Source of the DNA: Longimicrobiales bacterium
Lineage (GTDB): Bacteria > Gemmatimonadota > Gemmatimonadetes > Longimicrobiales > Gaopeijiaceae
DNA: 64,000 nt
Direction: 5' to 3'
Assembly (NCBI GenBank): GCA_028823235.1
Contig: JAPKBW010000007.1
Location: forward strand, 1 to 64,000
Of the stretch, positions 16,564 through 24,860 are shown piece by piece. The notes below the pieces were generated by a model. The model was not told the origin of the DNA and made no database searches. It saw only the letters and a program-made list of their open reading frames with translations. The translations under genes and the position numbers were made by a program. How positions within the stretch are numbered: the stretch's first letter is position 1; each line of letters starts with the position of its first letter.

Positions 16564-16660
16564 GCCTAACAAGGGATTGGGGCAGCCGCTCGAGAAGGGT
16601 GGGCACCTCGATGCGTTTGTGGACGGGGTGGTCGTGCAGCAGAACCACGAGACATCAGGC
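16564..16660 (+). repeat. attC-like site 13
   Basis: Left box GCCTAAC (16564-16570) then AAGGGATTGG; right arm GTGCAGCAGAACCACGAGAC ends in ATCAGGC rather than GTTAGGC. Length 97 bp. Confidence 0.75.
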
Positions 16661-16682
16661 GTCCAGCGGAGGGCGTTGCACT

Positions 16683-17396
16683 ATGAGAAGAGGCTTCACG
16701 CATTGGGTGGCGAGGGGCGCCCTAGTACTGCCGATGTTGTGGGTCTTTCCGGCGTCTGGATCGAGTCAATCTGTCTCCTGTAATCTGTCGGCAGAGGACA
16801 CCGGATCGTTCGTCGGCAGCTGTAAATTCGCGACCGCGACACGACGGATCGAACTGTCTCGACCTGCGGATGCTAGCGACGCACTCTGGGTCGGAACCGT
16901 GGAGGATGCGATTGGATCGACGCCCGTCGAGATCGCCACCTACCAATACTCGTCGGCCCCCCGGCTTATCGTTCGGACTGGCCTTTGGCATGTGCTCGGC
17001 GAACTCTCAGTCTCCGAGGAAGGCCTGCGACTCGCTTGGGACGAAGGCATCGAGGCGCCTCCCTCGCAGACCGATCTCGACATTTTCATTACAGCTCGTG
17101 ACTTGCTGAACGAAGAAGCACGTTGGGATCGTGAGGATGACCGAAACTGCGAGAACGATACATCCCTTATCAGTCTTTATTGCGCCCTCGCTCGGGCTAC
17201 TGCTGGAGCGATGGGACGCTACCAACACCGCCAACCGGCCATGCAGGCTGTGCGTCGCGTGATCGCGGCGGAGTGGCCTGACCGGGTCGTGGACCATCGA
17301 CTCATGAACTTCAACAACGATCCCCGCACCACACTTGCTGACGTCCACCGATTGTTCGATCTCGCTGAGGAGTCTTTGCTGAGAACGATTGACTAG
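16683..17396 (+). CDS. exported protein of unknown function
   Basis: A 237-aa protein I do not recognise. It has a signal peptide (GALVLPMLWVFPASG) and then a beta-rich region to about residue 115 with paired cysteines (SCNLSAED and GSCKF). A charged, mostly helical C-terminal half follows, containing ARWDREDDRNCENDTS, SLYCALARATAGAMG and DHRLMNFNNDP. Four cysteines may form disulfides outside the cytoplasm. ATG at 16683 is preferred because the longer frame from 16599 begins inside attC-like site 13. The gene fits cleanly between sites 13 and 14, stopping 12 bp before the latter. No catalytic motif is evident. Confidence 0.75.
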   Translation: MRRGFTHWVARGALVLPMLWVFPASGSSQSVSCNLSAEDTGSFVGSCKFATATRRIELSRPADASDALWVGTVEDAIGSTPVEIATYQYSSAPRLIVRTGLWHVLGELSVSEEGLRLAWDEGIEAPPSQTDLDIFITARDLLNEEARWDREDDRNCENDTSLISLYCALARATAGAMGRYQHRQPAMQAVRRVIAAEWPDRVVDHRLMNFNNDPRTTLADVHRLFDLAEESLLRTID

Positions 17397-17407
17397 GACC
17401 GTTTGAA

Positions 17408-17509
17408 TCCGAACAAGCGGTTGCGACCGACACGGGCTCTCGGGTGGGTGAGTCGGTAGCTGGGGTTGTTAACAGGCCGCCCACGCAGCAGAATCGCGAG
17501 ACATTCGGT
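17408..17509 (+). repeat. attC-like site 14
   Basis: Left box TCCGAAC then AAGCGGTTGCGACCGACACG; right arm ACGCAGCAGAATCGCGAGAC ends in ATTCGGT (17503-17509). Length 102 bp. Confidence 0.82.
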
Positions 17510-17562
17510 AGTGCCTGATGCCAGTGGGGCCTGCCAGTCCTGTCGCCCCCAGTTGAGTTCAG

Positions 17563-18276
17563 ATGAGTCGATCCAACCTCGAAATCCTGGCCTATGAGGC
17601 GACCCCGCTTGGTGATTTGTGTTTGCGCCGTCGGGAACTCCTTTCGCGGCCGGGTACGGTGATTACGGAGATCACCCTCGATCACCAACTGCTGATGAGC
17701 AGCCACAATACCGTGTCCGAGAGAGCTTTGGCGACTGAGGCGCTGGAGCGCCACCCCGGGGCCGACCTGTCGGTTCTCGTTGCAGGACTCGGTCTCGGCT
17801 ATACCGCCGCGGCAGCTTTGGCGTCGACGAGCGTGACACGCTTGGAGGTGATCGAGTTCCTCCCTGCAGTGGTCGGGTTTCTCAATGAGGGCCTTGTGCC
17901 GCTCTCCTCAGAGCTGCTCGCGGACTCCCGTTTCGGCGTACGACATGGTGACGCGTACGCGGTGCTGAATGGGGAAGCCGAGGACTTGTGGGACCTCGTG
18001 CTCATCGACGTGGACCACGCGCCCGACGATCATCTCGGCGTTGACAACAAGGCGTTCTACACGCGTCCGGGGCTGGCGCGCGCGAAGTGTCACCTTGCTC
18101 CGGGTGGGATACTAGCCGTCTGGTCCTACGCGGAGAGCTCTCCGTTCGCCGACGCGTTGCGTGCATCGTTCGACGTGATCGAGGTCATCCCGGTGAGATA
18201 CACCAACGACCTCGTCGACGAGGAGCATGCAGACTGGCTCTTTTTCGCCAAGGACGAACTAGTGAATACAGCCTGA
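17563..18276 (+). CDS. spermidine synthase-like SAM/dcSAM-binding protein
   Basis: A 237-aa Rossmann-fold protein of the spermidine synthase-like group. Motif I reads VAGLGLGYTAAAA (about residues 73-85), followed by RLEVIEFLP (acidic residue for the ribose), a RHGDAY segment and LVLIDVDHAPD. It lacks the N-terminal tetramerisation beta-hairpin of true SpeE and the gatekeeper sequence is not obvious. It may therefore be a methyltransferase-like or aminopropyltransferase-like enzyme of unknown substrate. Cytoplasmic. It begins 53 bp after attC-like site 14 and ends 67 bp before site 15. Confidence 0.82.
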   Translation: MSRSNLEILAYEATPLGDLCLRRRELLSRPGTVITEITLDHQLLMSSHNTVSERALATEALERHPGADLSVLVAGLGLGYTAAAALASTSVTRLEVIEFLPAVVGFLNEGLVPLSSELLADSRFGVRHGDAYAVLNGEAEDLWDLVLIDVDHAPDDHLGVDNKAFYTRPGLARAKCHLAPGGILAVWSYAESSPFADALRASFDVIEVIPVRYTNDLVDEEHADWLFFAKDELVNTA

Positions 18277-18343
18277 TGAGACAGCTGCATCTGGTACCTG
18301 ATGTACCTGGACACCTGAGGATGGTATCTGGCTGAACACCGGC

Positions 18344-18452
18344 ACTATCGATCAAGCGCCGCTAATGGCACGGGTTGGATAGTCCGTAGGTCGAGTAGCG
18401 CTTGTGGGTTATCATGCGGCCGCCCGTGCAGTAGAATCGCGAGTCGTTAGAA
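18344..18452 (+). repeat. attC-like site 15
   Basis: The left arm is diverged (ACTATCGATCAAGCGCC); the right arm GTGCAGTAGAATCGCGAGTC ends in GTTAGAA (18446-18452). Length 109 bp. Confidence 0.75.
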
Positions 18453-18485
18453 AGCTCTTCATGAACTCCACTTGGTTGGTACGTC

Positions 18486-19244
18486 TTGCGAGTCACGTCA
18501 TACAACATGCGGCAGGGTGGCTCGGTGGCTCACTGGGCTCAGATCCTCTCTACGACTGCGCCTGAGCTTCTTCTAGTTCAGGAAACGAAGGATCCCACGA
18601 CGTTCTCGAATGACCTTCTTGAACCCTTAGATCTAGGTGGGGCACTTTGGAGGCCGGTCAATCAGAACCCCTGGGGTTCTGCGGTCCTCCTTCGGGGAGC
18701 CGAGATCGTCGAGATTTCGGTCCCGGGGTTCGAAGGCTGGGTGGTAGGGGGCGAAGCTCAACTGGGCGCCGAGACAACTTTCCTTTTTAGTGTGCATCTA
18801 TCTCGCTCCGAGGGGACGTATCTCAAGACTGGGCATCGTCTCATGGACCAACTGAAGCCAATCATCGCCGGCACGCCATGCATTTTAGGTGGCGACTGGA
18901 ACTTTACGGCGTGTCTGAGAGACCCTGGCGATTCCTTGGGTCATCGCCGAGGTGAGATCGAATTCATCCACCGAATGTCCGATGAGTTCGGCCTCGTCCC
19001 AGCGTGGCGTATCGCTCATCCCGAGGGTGAATTGCCTCAGACACTTCGGTGGATGCGCGAGCCGAGAACTCCCTACCACTGCGACGGCGTCTTTGTCCCA
19101 GCGGCCCTCGCCATGGTCCCGGTGACTGCGCGCGTTCACTCAGGGCCGCTCTGGCTCAATCTCTCCGACCACAATCCGCTTGAGATAGAGTGGGACGGGC
19201 AGCTATCGTCTGATGTTGCTCCCCAGTGTAGTACCACTCCCTAG
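18486..19244 (+). CDS. endonuclease/exonuclease/phosphatase-family protein
   Basis: A 252-aa member of the EEP (DNase I-like) superfamily, metal-dependent phosphodiesterases or nucleases. Motifs: SYNMRQGG (Asn7), VQETKD (Glu33), FSVHLSRSEG, GGDWNF (Asp137, Asn139), and SDHNPL (Asp/His near 228). All catalytic positions are filled. No signal peptide, so it probably acts in the cytoplasm. The frame begins with TTG at 18486; a nearby ATG at 18461 is in another frame, and no clear Shine-Dalgarno sequence is seen, so the start is uncertain. It lies 33 bp after attC-like site 15. Substrate could be DNA, RNA or a phosphoester. Confidence 0.85.
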   Translation: MRVTSYNMRQGGSVAHWAQILSTTAPELLLVQETKDPTTFSNDLLEPLDLGGALWRPVNQNPWGSAVLLRGAEIVEISVPGFEGWVVGGEAQLGAETTFLFSVHLSRSEGTYLKTGHRLMDQLKPIIAGTPCILGGDWNFTACLRDPGDSLGHRRGEIEFIHRMSDEFGLVPAWRIAHPEGELPQTLRWMREPRTPYHCDGVFVPAALAMVPVTARVHSGPLWLNLSDHNPLEIEWDGQLSSDVAPQCSTTP

Positions 19245-19433
19245 AGCCAGATCCTCTGTTTGACCCACTACGCGGCAACCCTGGGTCGGAAGGATTGATC
19301 CAGCGGGTGAGAGATTGCGCAGATTGACGGCTGAAGATCAGGTTGGGTGACGCTCAAGTGACGAAGCGGGTCTGGCGGCGACGGAAATATTCGGGCAGGC
19401 AGGTGTCGTCGCTCTGGAAAGTATCTGTGGCCC

Positions 19434-20753
19434 CTACCTGTTGCGTCTTTCTCTCACAAATTGCTCGAGCCGCCCCATCGCGACCTTGAGTTCCTCAATC
19501 GACACACACGGATAGACGACCCGAAAGAGTCCCTTCTTCGTGTGCCCGAATCCGGTTCCCGGAGTGAGGAGGACGCCAGTGACTCGGAAGAGCTCTTGCC
19601 AAAGTTCCAACTCCGCCTCTCCCGAATCGCCGTTCATGAATTCCGACAAGTCGATCCAAACGAAGAGGCTTCCTCGGCTTGGGACATAGGGTATGCCGAG
19701 GCGCTTCATGTACCCAACCGCGACTGCGTACGATTGGGTGAGGCGCTTCCGGTTGCGGATGAGGTACGGGGTCATGAACTCGGCGTCGGTCAGTAGATGC
19801 TCGAGCACCCACTGAGTGTGGTTGGATACCGAGTGGGTCAGATTCAGGTTTTCGTAGGCTTCCAGAAGCGCGGCATTTTGTGAGTAGACGAGCCCGACGC
19901 GGAAGCCAGAGATGCCGAGGTCCTTGGAAACGGCGTACCACAGATGGAGGAAGTCGCTTGGCTTCGCCGCCATGATGTTGGCGAAAGAGGAAAAGAGCAG
20001 CTCCTCGGAGTAATCAGACCTGATCACCGGGTGCTCGGTGTCGATGAGCGACAATCCGTAGATCTCGTTGACGACCATGTGGACCTCCTGCTCGATGCAC
20101 CAGTCGGCCACCTCAGAGAGCCGGCCCGCTCGGTAGATGCCGCCGGTCGGGTTGTCGGGTGTCGTGAGGATCAGCATGCGGAAGCGCTTGCCAGCCGCTT
20201 CGATCTCCTCTCGTGCCTGCTCAAGATGGGCGAGAGTAAGGGCGGGGCCGTGTTCTATTTCCGAAAGCTCGTGGTGGGTCACGAGGTCGTAGCGCTCGAC
20301 GCCGGAGAGGTTGCCGATATCTTGGCGATACACGGGATAGCTTGGCGAGGGGATGACCGCGACGTCGCCAACATCGGCGAGGATGAAGGAGGTCATTTCG
20401 ATGACGCTAGTAGCTCCGGCGGAGACACCCAGATGCTCCGGGTCGACGGGACAGCCGGTCAGGTGCTCGGCTAGGAAGGTCGCGACGGCCTCTCTGAACT
20501 CTGGCGCTCCCCGGGCGGAGGTGTATCCCGGCACCCATGCGGGAATCTCGTTCTCCGAGGTGATCGCCTCGATCTTTGCCTTCAGATCAAACCAACTGAG
20601 ACGATTCTCCGCGACGTTGAGCGGCAAGGCTCCGGTGGGGTTATCGGTTGGGTGATAGACGTTCGCGATCGCCTCACTATAGGCGCCGTAGTCGATGCGG
20701 AGCGGGGTGTCGGCCGCATGAGCTCCGCGGCTCGAGAGTGAGGTCTGGGTCAT
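19434..20753 (-). CDS. PLP-dependent aminotransferase, ACC synthase-like
   Basis: A 439-aa fold-type I class I/II aminotransferase. Landmarks: VSAGATSVIEM, PSPSYPVYRQD (cofactor ring-stacking Tyr), TTPDNPTGGIYR (Asn201), VVNEIYG, and the PLP lysine in YAVSKDLGISGFRVG (Lys277). The SKDLGxxGFRVG wording matches the 1-aminocyclopropane-1-carboxylate synthase signature better than that of aspartate aminotransferases, and the length fits. One oddity: the residue that normally pairs with the pyridine nitrogen (Asp in DEIY) is Asn229. True ACC synthase, a related lyase or an aminotransferase are all possible. The gene is opposite to the flanking repeats. Confidence 0.9.
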   Translation of the reverse strand: MTQTSLSSRGAHAADTPLRIDYGAYSEAIANVYHPTDNPTGALPLNVAENRLSWFDLKAKIEAITSENEIPAWVPGYTSARGAPEFREAVATFLAEHLTGCPVDPEHLGVSAGATSVIEMTSFILADVGDVAVIPSPSYPVYRQDIGNLSGVERYDLVTHHELSEIEHGPALTLAHLEQAREEIEAAGKRFRMLILTTPDNPTGGIYRAGRLSEVADWCIEQEVHMVVNEIYGLSLIDTEHPVIRSDYSEELLFSSFANIMAAKPSDFLHLWYAVSKDLGISGFRVGLVYSQNAALLEAYENLNLTHSVSNHTQWVLEHLLTDAEFMTPYLIRNRKRLTQSYAVAVGYMKRLGIPYVPSRGSLFVWIDLSEFMNGDSGEAELELWQELFRVTGVLLTPGTGFGHTKKGLFRVVYPCVSIEELKVAMGRLEQFVRERRNR

Positions 20754-20889
20754 GAAATCATCCTTCGTCGCTGATGGCCGGTGCAGAGTGGATCAGACTG
20801 GTCATGGTGGATGGGTGACTGCTGAGGTTCCAACTGACTCTCGAGCCGGAAAGTTAGAAGCTCGCCCGCCCAGCGGACGAGTGGCCGCC

Positions 20890-20991
20890 GCCCAACAAAC
20901 GGTTGCTTCTGACACGAGTTACAGCTGGGTCGTGTGCGCAGGACGCCGTCAAGCTAGTGCGGCCGTGCAGCAGAATCGCGAGTCGTTACGC
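20890..20991 (+). repeat. attC-like site 16 (well conserved)
   Basis: Left box GCCCAAC then AAACGGTTGCTTCTGACACG; right arm GTGCAGCAGAATCGCGAGTC ends in GTTACGC (20985-20991). Length 102 bp. Confidence 0.85.
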
Positions 20992-21012
20992 AGTGACTTC
21001 AGGAGCGCACGC

Positions 21013-21278
21013 ATGGCCCGATGGGAAAGCGAGATCCGGGGCGCGATCAAGGGGTGCTTCGAGTTACTCGCGGCCGAAGACGTCGGTGAACATTAGAACA
21101 AAGCTGTGCTGTGCCGATCCCTCGCGAGCTCAGGGCGCACGAATGGCAGGTTGAGATCGCCGACAATGACGTCCTTCAAATGAAGAACCGCGCCACAGCC
21201 CGACGCGCGGGTACCATCTTCCTCGCTCGAATCGAGTCACTCGAAGGACCCCACCGAGCGAGCTGCAGGCTGTGTTAA
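21013..21278 (+). pseudogene. small cassette gene, probably frameshifted
   Basis: An ATG at 21013 with AGGAG 7 nt upstream opens a 27-residue frame (MARWESEIRGAIKG...) that stops at 21096. A second frame with similar codon bias, containing LRAHEWQVEIADNDVLQMK, runs to a TAA at 21276-21278, five bases before the next CTAAC box. The two parts together would make a normal small cassette gene, so I suspect a frameshift near 21090-21115. The product is not recognised. The first part alone could be a real 27-aa peptide. Confidence 0.4.
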
Positions 21279-21282
21279 AGGT

Positions 21283-21328
21283 TTCTAACATGGGCAGTGG
21301 GCAGCGTGCGAGGTCGAGACACTGTAGG
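21283..21328 (+). repeat. attC-like remnant 16b (short)
   Basis: TTCTAAC (21283-21289) is followed after a short spacer by GCAGCGTGCGAGGTCGAGAC and CTGTAGG, resembling both ends of the repeat with the centre deleted. Confidence 0.45.
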
Positions 21329-21372
21329 GTATGTCTCCGTCGACGAACCGTCCTCCTTTGAGTGAGCCCTGA

Positions 21373-22902
21373 ATGAAGTCCATATGTGCCGTCACCAGAC
21401 TATATGCAGCCGCTTTCGTTGTTCTCGTGGCGGGGTGCGCTGCGGAAGGCGGCATGGCGGGAAGCCCCTCTTCCTTCCTGATAGTTGGCGCAACCGTCGT
21501 CGACGGGACCGGTGCACCTGGCCGGGTTACGAACGTGCGCGTGCTCGGCGACCGAATCGCCGCAATCGGGGGTCTGGAAGCGGAGCGCGGCGAGACGGTC
21601 GTCGAAGCCGACGGGCTGGTCCTCGCTCCCGGTTTTATCGACACGCACAGCCATCATGACGGTGGCCTCACCGAGACTCCTGAGGCACTCGGCGCGGTTA
21701 GTCAGGGCATTACGACGATCATCGTCGGCCAAGACGGCGGATCGCCACTTCCGTTGAGCGACTTCTTCGGTGAGGTCGAGGCGACGTCGGTCGCGATCAA
21801 TGTCGCGGCGTACGCAGGCCACAACTCCTTGCGAGGCGCCGTCATGGGTGATGATTTCCGCCGTCCGGCAGATGATCAAGAGGTCCAGGAGATGGCGGAC
21901 CTCCTCCGGAGGGAGCTCGAAGCCGGGGCGATCGGATTGTCGACCGGGCTGGAGTACGACCCAGGCATCTATTCGGAGACTTCGGAAGTTCTGGCTCTCG
22001 CTCACGTAACCGCAGACGCGGGGGGTCGTTACATCAGCCATATGCGCAGCGAAGATCGGGCGTTCTTCGAAGCACTGGACGAGCTGCTGACGATCGGCCG
22101 CGAAACCGGGATGCCGGTCCAGGTCGGACACATCAAACTCGCCATGAAGAGCCTCTGGGGTCGCACCGATGAGGTCATCGCGATTCTCGACTCGGCGCGA
22201 GCCGAAGGGATCGACGTCACTGCGGATATCTACCCGTATGAATTTTGGCAGTCGACCATGACGGTGCTCTTCCCGGACCGAGAGTTCACCAGGGAGGCTG
22301 CACAGTTCGCTCTCGAAGAACTCGCGCCACCTGAGGGGATGCTCATTGCTGCGTTCGACCCCGACCCGTCCTACGTCGGGTTGACCCTCGCCGAGATCGC
22401 CGCGGCGCGTGGCCGCCCCGCAGTCGACGTGTACCTCGAGCTGATTGCGGAGGTCGCCGCGATCGACGGTCGAGAGAGTGTGATCGCCCGCAGTATGGTT
22501 GCCGACGATATCGGAGCTTTCCTCTCTTGGCCGCACACCAACGTCTCAAGCGACGGTTCTTTGGCCGGCCGGCACCCGAGAGGCTTTGGAGCGTTCACGC
22601 GGGTTCTTGCACTCCATGTGCGAGAGCGGGGAGATGTGACGTTGGAGGAAGCCATCCGAAGAATGACGTCGCTCGCCGCGGAGCACATGGGTCTAGTGAA
22701 CCGAGGCACATTGGCCGTAGGGGCGTTCGCAGACTTCGTCCTATTCGACCCCCACATCGTGACGGACCGAGCCACACCGGAGTCACCGAACGAACCGTCC
22801 GTGGGAATCGCCGGTGTGTGGGTCAACGGTGAACAGGTCTATGGCTCGGAGGGCACTACGGGAGCCAGGCCGGGTCGCATTCTCAGGAAGACAACACGAT
22901 GA
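21373..22902 (+). CDS. lipoprotein amidohydrolase, N-acyl-D-amino-acid deacylase family
   Basis: A 509-aa D-aminoacylase-like amidohydrolase that should release D-amino acids from N-acyl derivatives. Signal peptide with lipobox VAGC (Cys22), so it is an outer-face lipoprotein. The metal motif is intact: FIDTHSHHDGG (His92, His94). Other family signatures are GQDGGSPLP, YAGHNSLRGAVMG, GLSTGLEYDPG, YISHMRSED, VGHIKLAM, and SSDGSLAGRHPRGFG. The stop overlaps the start of the next gene by 4 bp (ATGA), so the two are translationally coupled. Unlike the paralogue at 8553, all metal ligands are present. Confidence 0.93.
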   Translation: MKSICAVTRLYAAAFVVLVAGCAAEGGMAGSPSSFLIVGATVVDGTGAPGRVTNVRVLGDRIAAIGGLEAERGETVVEADGLVLAPGFIDTHSHHDGGLTETPEALGAVSQGITTIIVGQDGGSPLPLSDFFGEVEATSVAINVAAYAGHNSLRGAVMGDDFRRPADDQEVQEMADLLRRELEAGAIGLSTGLEYDPGIYSETSEVLALAHVTADAGGRYISHMRSEDRAFFEALDELLTIGRETGMPVQVGHIKLAMKSLWGRTDEVIAILDSARAEGIDVTADIYPYEFWQSTMTVLFPDREFTREAAQFALEELAPPEGMLIAAFDPDPSYVGLTLAEIAAARGRPAVDVYLELIAEVAAIDGRESVIARSMVADDIGAFLSWPHTNVSSDGSLAGRHPRGFGAFTRVLALHVRERGDVTLEEAIRRMTSLAAEHMGLVNRGTLAVGAFADFVLFDPHIVTDRATPESPNEPSVGIAGVWVNGEQVYGSEGTTGARPGRILRKTTR

Positions 22903-24374
22903 CCGCACTCAGTGTTCGCACCCATCGCCTTCTGGACACCGGCCCGTGGCTGGGCGCGGGTCTATTCGCCCTCGCGCTCCTCGTGCTTTACCCCGGCGAG
23001 GCTCGAGCGCAGGCGGCCCTCGAGCGCACCGAGGTGGACGCGGTGTTCGCCGACTTCGGTATGAACACGCCTGGCTGTGCGCTCGGTGTCGTATCGGACG
23101 GGCGACTCATCTACGGGCGGGGATACGGTCTCGCCAACCTCGAGCACGACATCCCGATCACGACCCACTCGGTATTCCGTTCCGGATCGGTATCGAAGCA
23201 GTTCACGGGAGCTGTCGTCGCGTTTGCTGCCATGGAAGGGCACCTGAGTCTGGAAGACGAGCTGCGAACGTGGGTCCCCGAGCTGCCAGATTACGGAAGC
23301 CGGCTGACGCTCCTCCACGCCTTGAACCATACGAGCGGTCTGAGGGACTACCTGACGCTGATGGATCTGAGGGGCCTGCGAAATGACGACTTCTACACAG
23401 AGCTCGACCTCATTGAACGGCAGGCCGCCCAAGAAGAGCTCAACTTCGACGCCGGCTCAGAGCACCTGTACAGTAACTCGGGCTATTTCCTTCTCACCGA
23501 GGCAGTGGCACGCGCGGTCGGCAAGCCATTCCGCGAGTACGCGGACGAAGTCCTTTTTGAACCGCTCGGCATGACCAACTCGCACTTCCACGACGATAAC
23601 AACCATGTGGTTCCGCTCCGAGCCGACGGGTATGCTCCCCTGCCCGACGGCAGCTACCGAACCTCGATGACAACGCTAGAGATGATCGGGGATGGAGGCG
23701 TTTACACCTCCATCGAGGATATGGCGAAGTGGCTGGTCGCCCAGGAACAGGACGGGCTGAGGGCGGGCCTCAACGACATCGTTCAAGCGCGGGGGGTGCT
23801 AAAGTCAGGGGACGACATCCCCTACGCGCTGGGGATCACCCACGGCAACTATCGCGGCCTGCCGACAATCGGACACGGCGGGTCGTTCGTCGGATTTCGC
23901 GCCCATACCCTTCGCTTCCCCACCGAGGGTTTTGGTCTGGTGGTCCTCTGCAATCGATCCGACGGCGATCCGGGGAGGAGAATCCGACGCGTGGCCGATG
24001 TCGTGCTCGCGGGACGACTCGGTCCGATACCGGAGGAGTCCGCGGAGGAGCGGCGGGCCCGCGAGGGCGTACCCGCGGTGACTCCAGAGAACCCCTCTGA
24101 GTATGTGGGCGTGTACTACAGCCCCGAGCTGGACGTGGAGTACCACTTCTCGGAGGAAGACGGGGCCCTGCGGGTGCGAGCAGGTAGCGCGATTGAGGAG
24201 CAGGTCTATCGGATGGACGGGGACACACTTGCGGCGGGCTCACCCTTGCCCGGCGATCGATTCTCGCCCTCCCTCGTATTCCGTTTCGAGAGAGACGGCA
24301 GGTCGGTATCGGGCTTCGAGCTCGATGCCGGTCGGGTTGTGCGCCTGCGCTTTCGGAAGGTGCGTGGTGGTTAG
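22899..24374 (+). CDS. exported serine beta-lactamase-fold hydrolase
   Basis: A 491-aa member of the class C beta-lactamase/penicillin-binding-like family (S12). Signal peptide to about ARAQ (residue 38). Active-site motifs: SGSVSKQF (Ser97, Lys100), LYSNSG (Tyr191, Asn193), and HGGSFVGF (KTG-box equivalent). A C-terminal beta-barrel domain from about residue 385 begins EYVGVYYSPELDVEYHF. Members include D-aminopeptidases, esterases and D-peptidases. Its coupling to a D-aminoacylase suggests a role in D-amino-acid-containing peptides rather than antibiotic resistance; that is an inference from context. Confidence 0.92.
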   Translation: MTALSVRTHRLLDTGPWLGAGLFALALLVLYPGEARAQAALERTEVDAVFADFGMNTPGCALGVVSDGRLIYGRGYGLANLEHDIPITTHSVFRSGSVSKQFTGAVVAFAAMEGHLSLEDELRTWVPELPDYGSRLTLLHALNHTSGLRDYLTLMDLRGLRNDDFYTELDLIERQAAQEELNFDAGSEHLYSNSGYFLLTEAVARAVGKPFREYADEVLFEPLGMTNSHFHDDNNHVVPLRADGYAPLPDGSYRTSMTTLEMIGDGGVYTSIEDMAKWLVAQEQDGLRAGLNDIVQARGVLKSGDDIPYALGITHGNYRGLPTIGHGGSFVGFRAHTLRFPTEGFGLVVLCNRSDGDPGRRIRRVADVVLAGRLGPIPEESAEERRAREGVPAVTPENPSEYVGVYYSPELDVEYHFSEEDGALRVRAGSAIEEQVYRMDGDTLAAGSPLPGDRFSPSLVFRFERDGRSVSGFELDAGRVVRLRFRKVRGG

Positions 24375-24860
24375 GCAATCTCTGCCGCGCCGGATGAACC
24401 ACGGGACTATCAACCACATCCCCTCCTTCAGGGGGAGAACCCTGTCGACAATATCGATCCACTAACAAGCGGTGCCGGATACGGATGTTCTCAATGTAAC
24501 GAAGCGGTTTATTGAGACTACGTGATATTTCAGTCCTGGGTTCCTGCAATTACTTCGCTGCGCGCGAACGGACATCATGGCCGATTGTGGGTATCCTGCG
24601 CATTGGCTGTGCGCTGATCTGGCAGGTTGGATCGAACACCGCACGGCGCTCACGCCGGGGCAACGAATTCGGTGGCTATGGAAAACGGTTCGTTCGTGCG
24701 AGCCGGTGGCCACATGGCCTAGCGTTGGGATGACCCGCTATCGGCGATCCGGTACACGTGCTGGGCGCCCTCGATATGAAGACCTGGGAGATTATCCGCC
24801 CGCCAAGTGGCGACGAGAACTCAGCGGGTGGCGTGGGTCGTTCTCGTCGCCTGTCAATCT
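24375..24860. other. intergenic stretch with one attC-like half site
   Basis: No convincing gene in 486 bp between convergent genes. CACTAACAAGCGG at 24460-24472 matches the repeat's left arm exactly, but no right arm follows within 150 bp. This is the last attC-like trace before the repeat-free block. Confidence 0.5.

Noticed and set aside
21400-22536. 378-codon antisense frame in the D-aminoacylase gene
   Set aside because: Antisense shadow in GC-rich DNA; the plus-strand product has all family motifs.
22899-24374. Antibiotic resistance beta-lactamase
   Set aside because: The S12 fold also covers esterases and D-peptidases; coupling with a D-aminoacylase and the extra C-terminal domain make resistance unproven.
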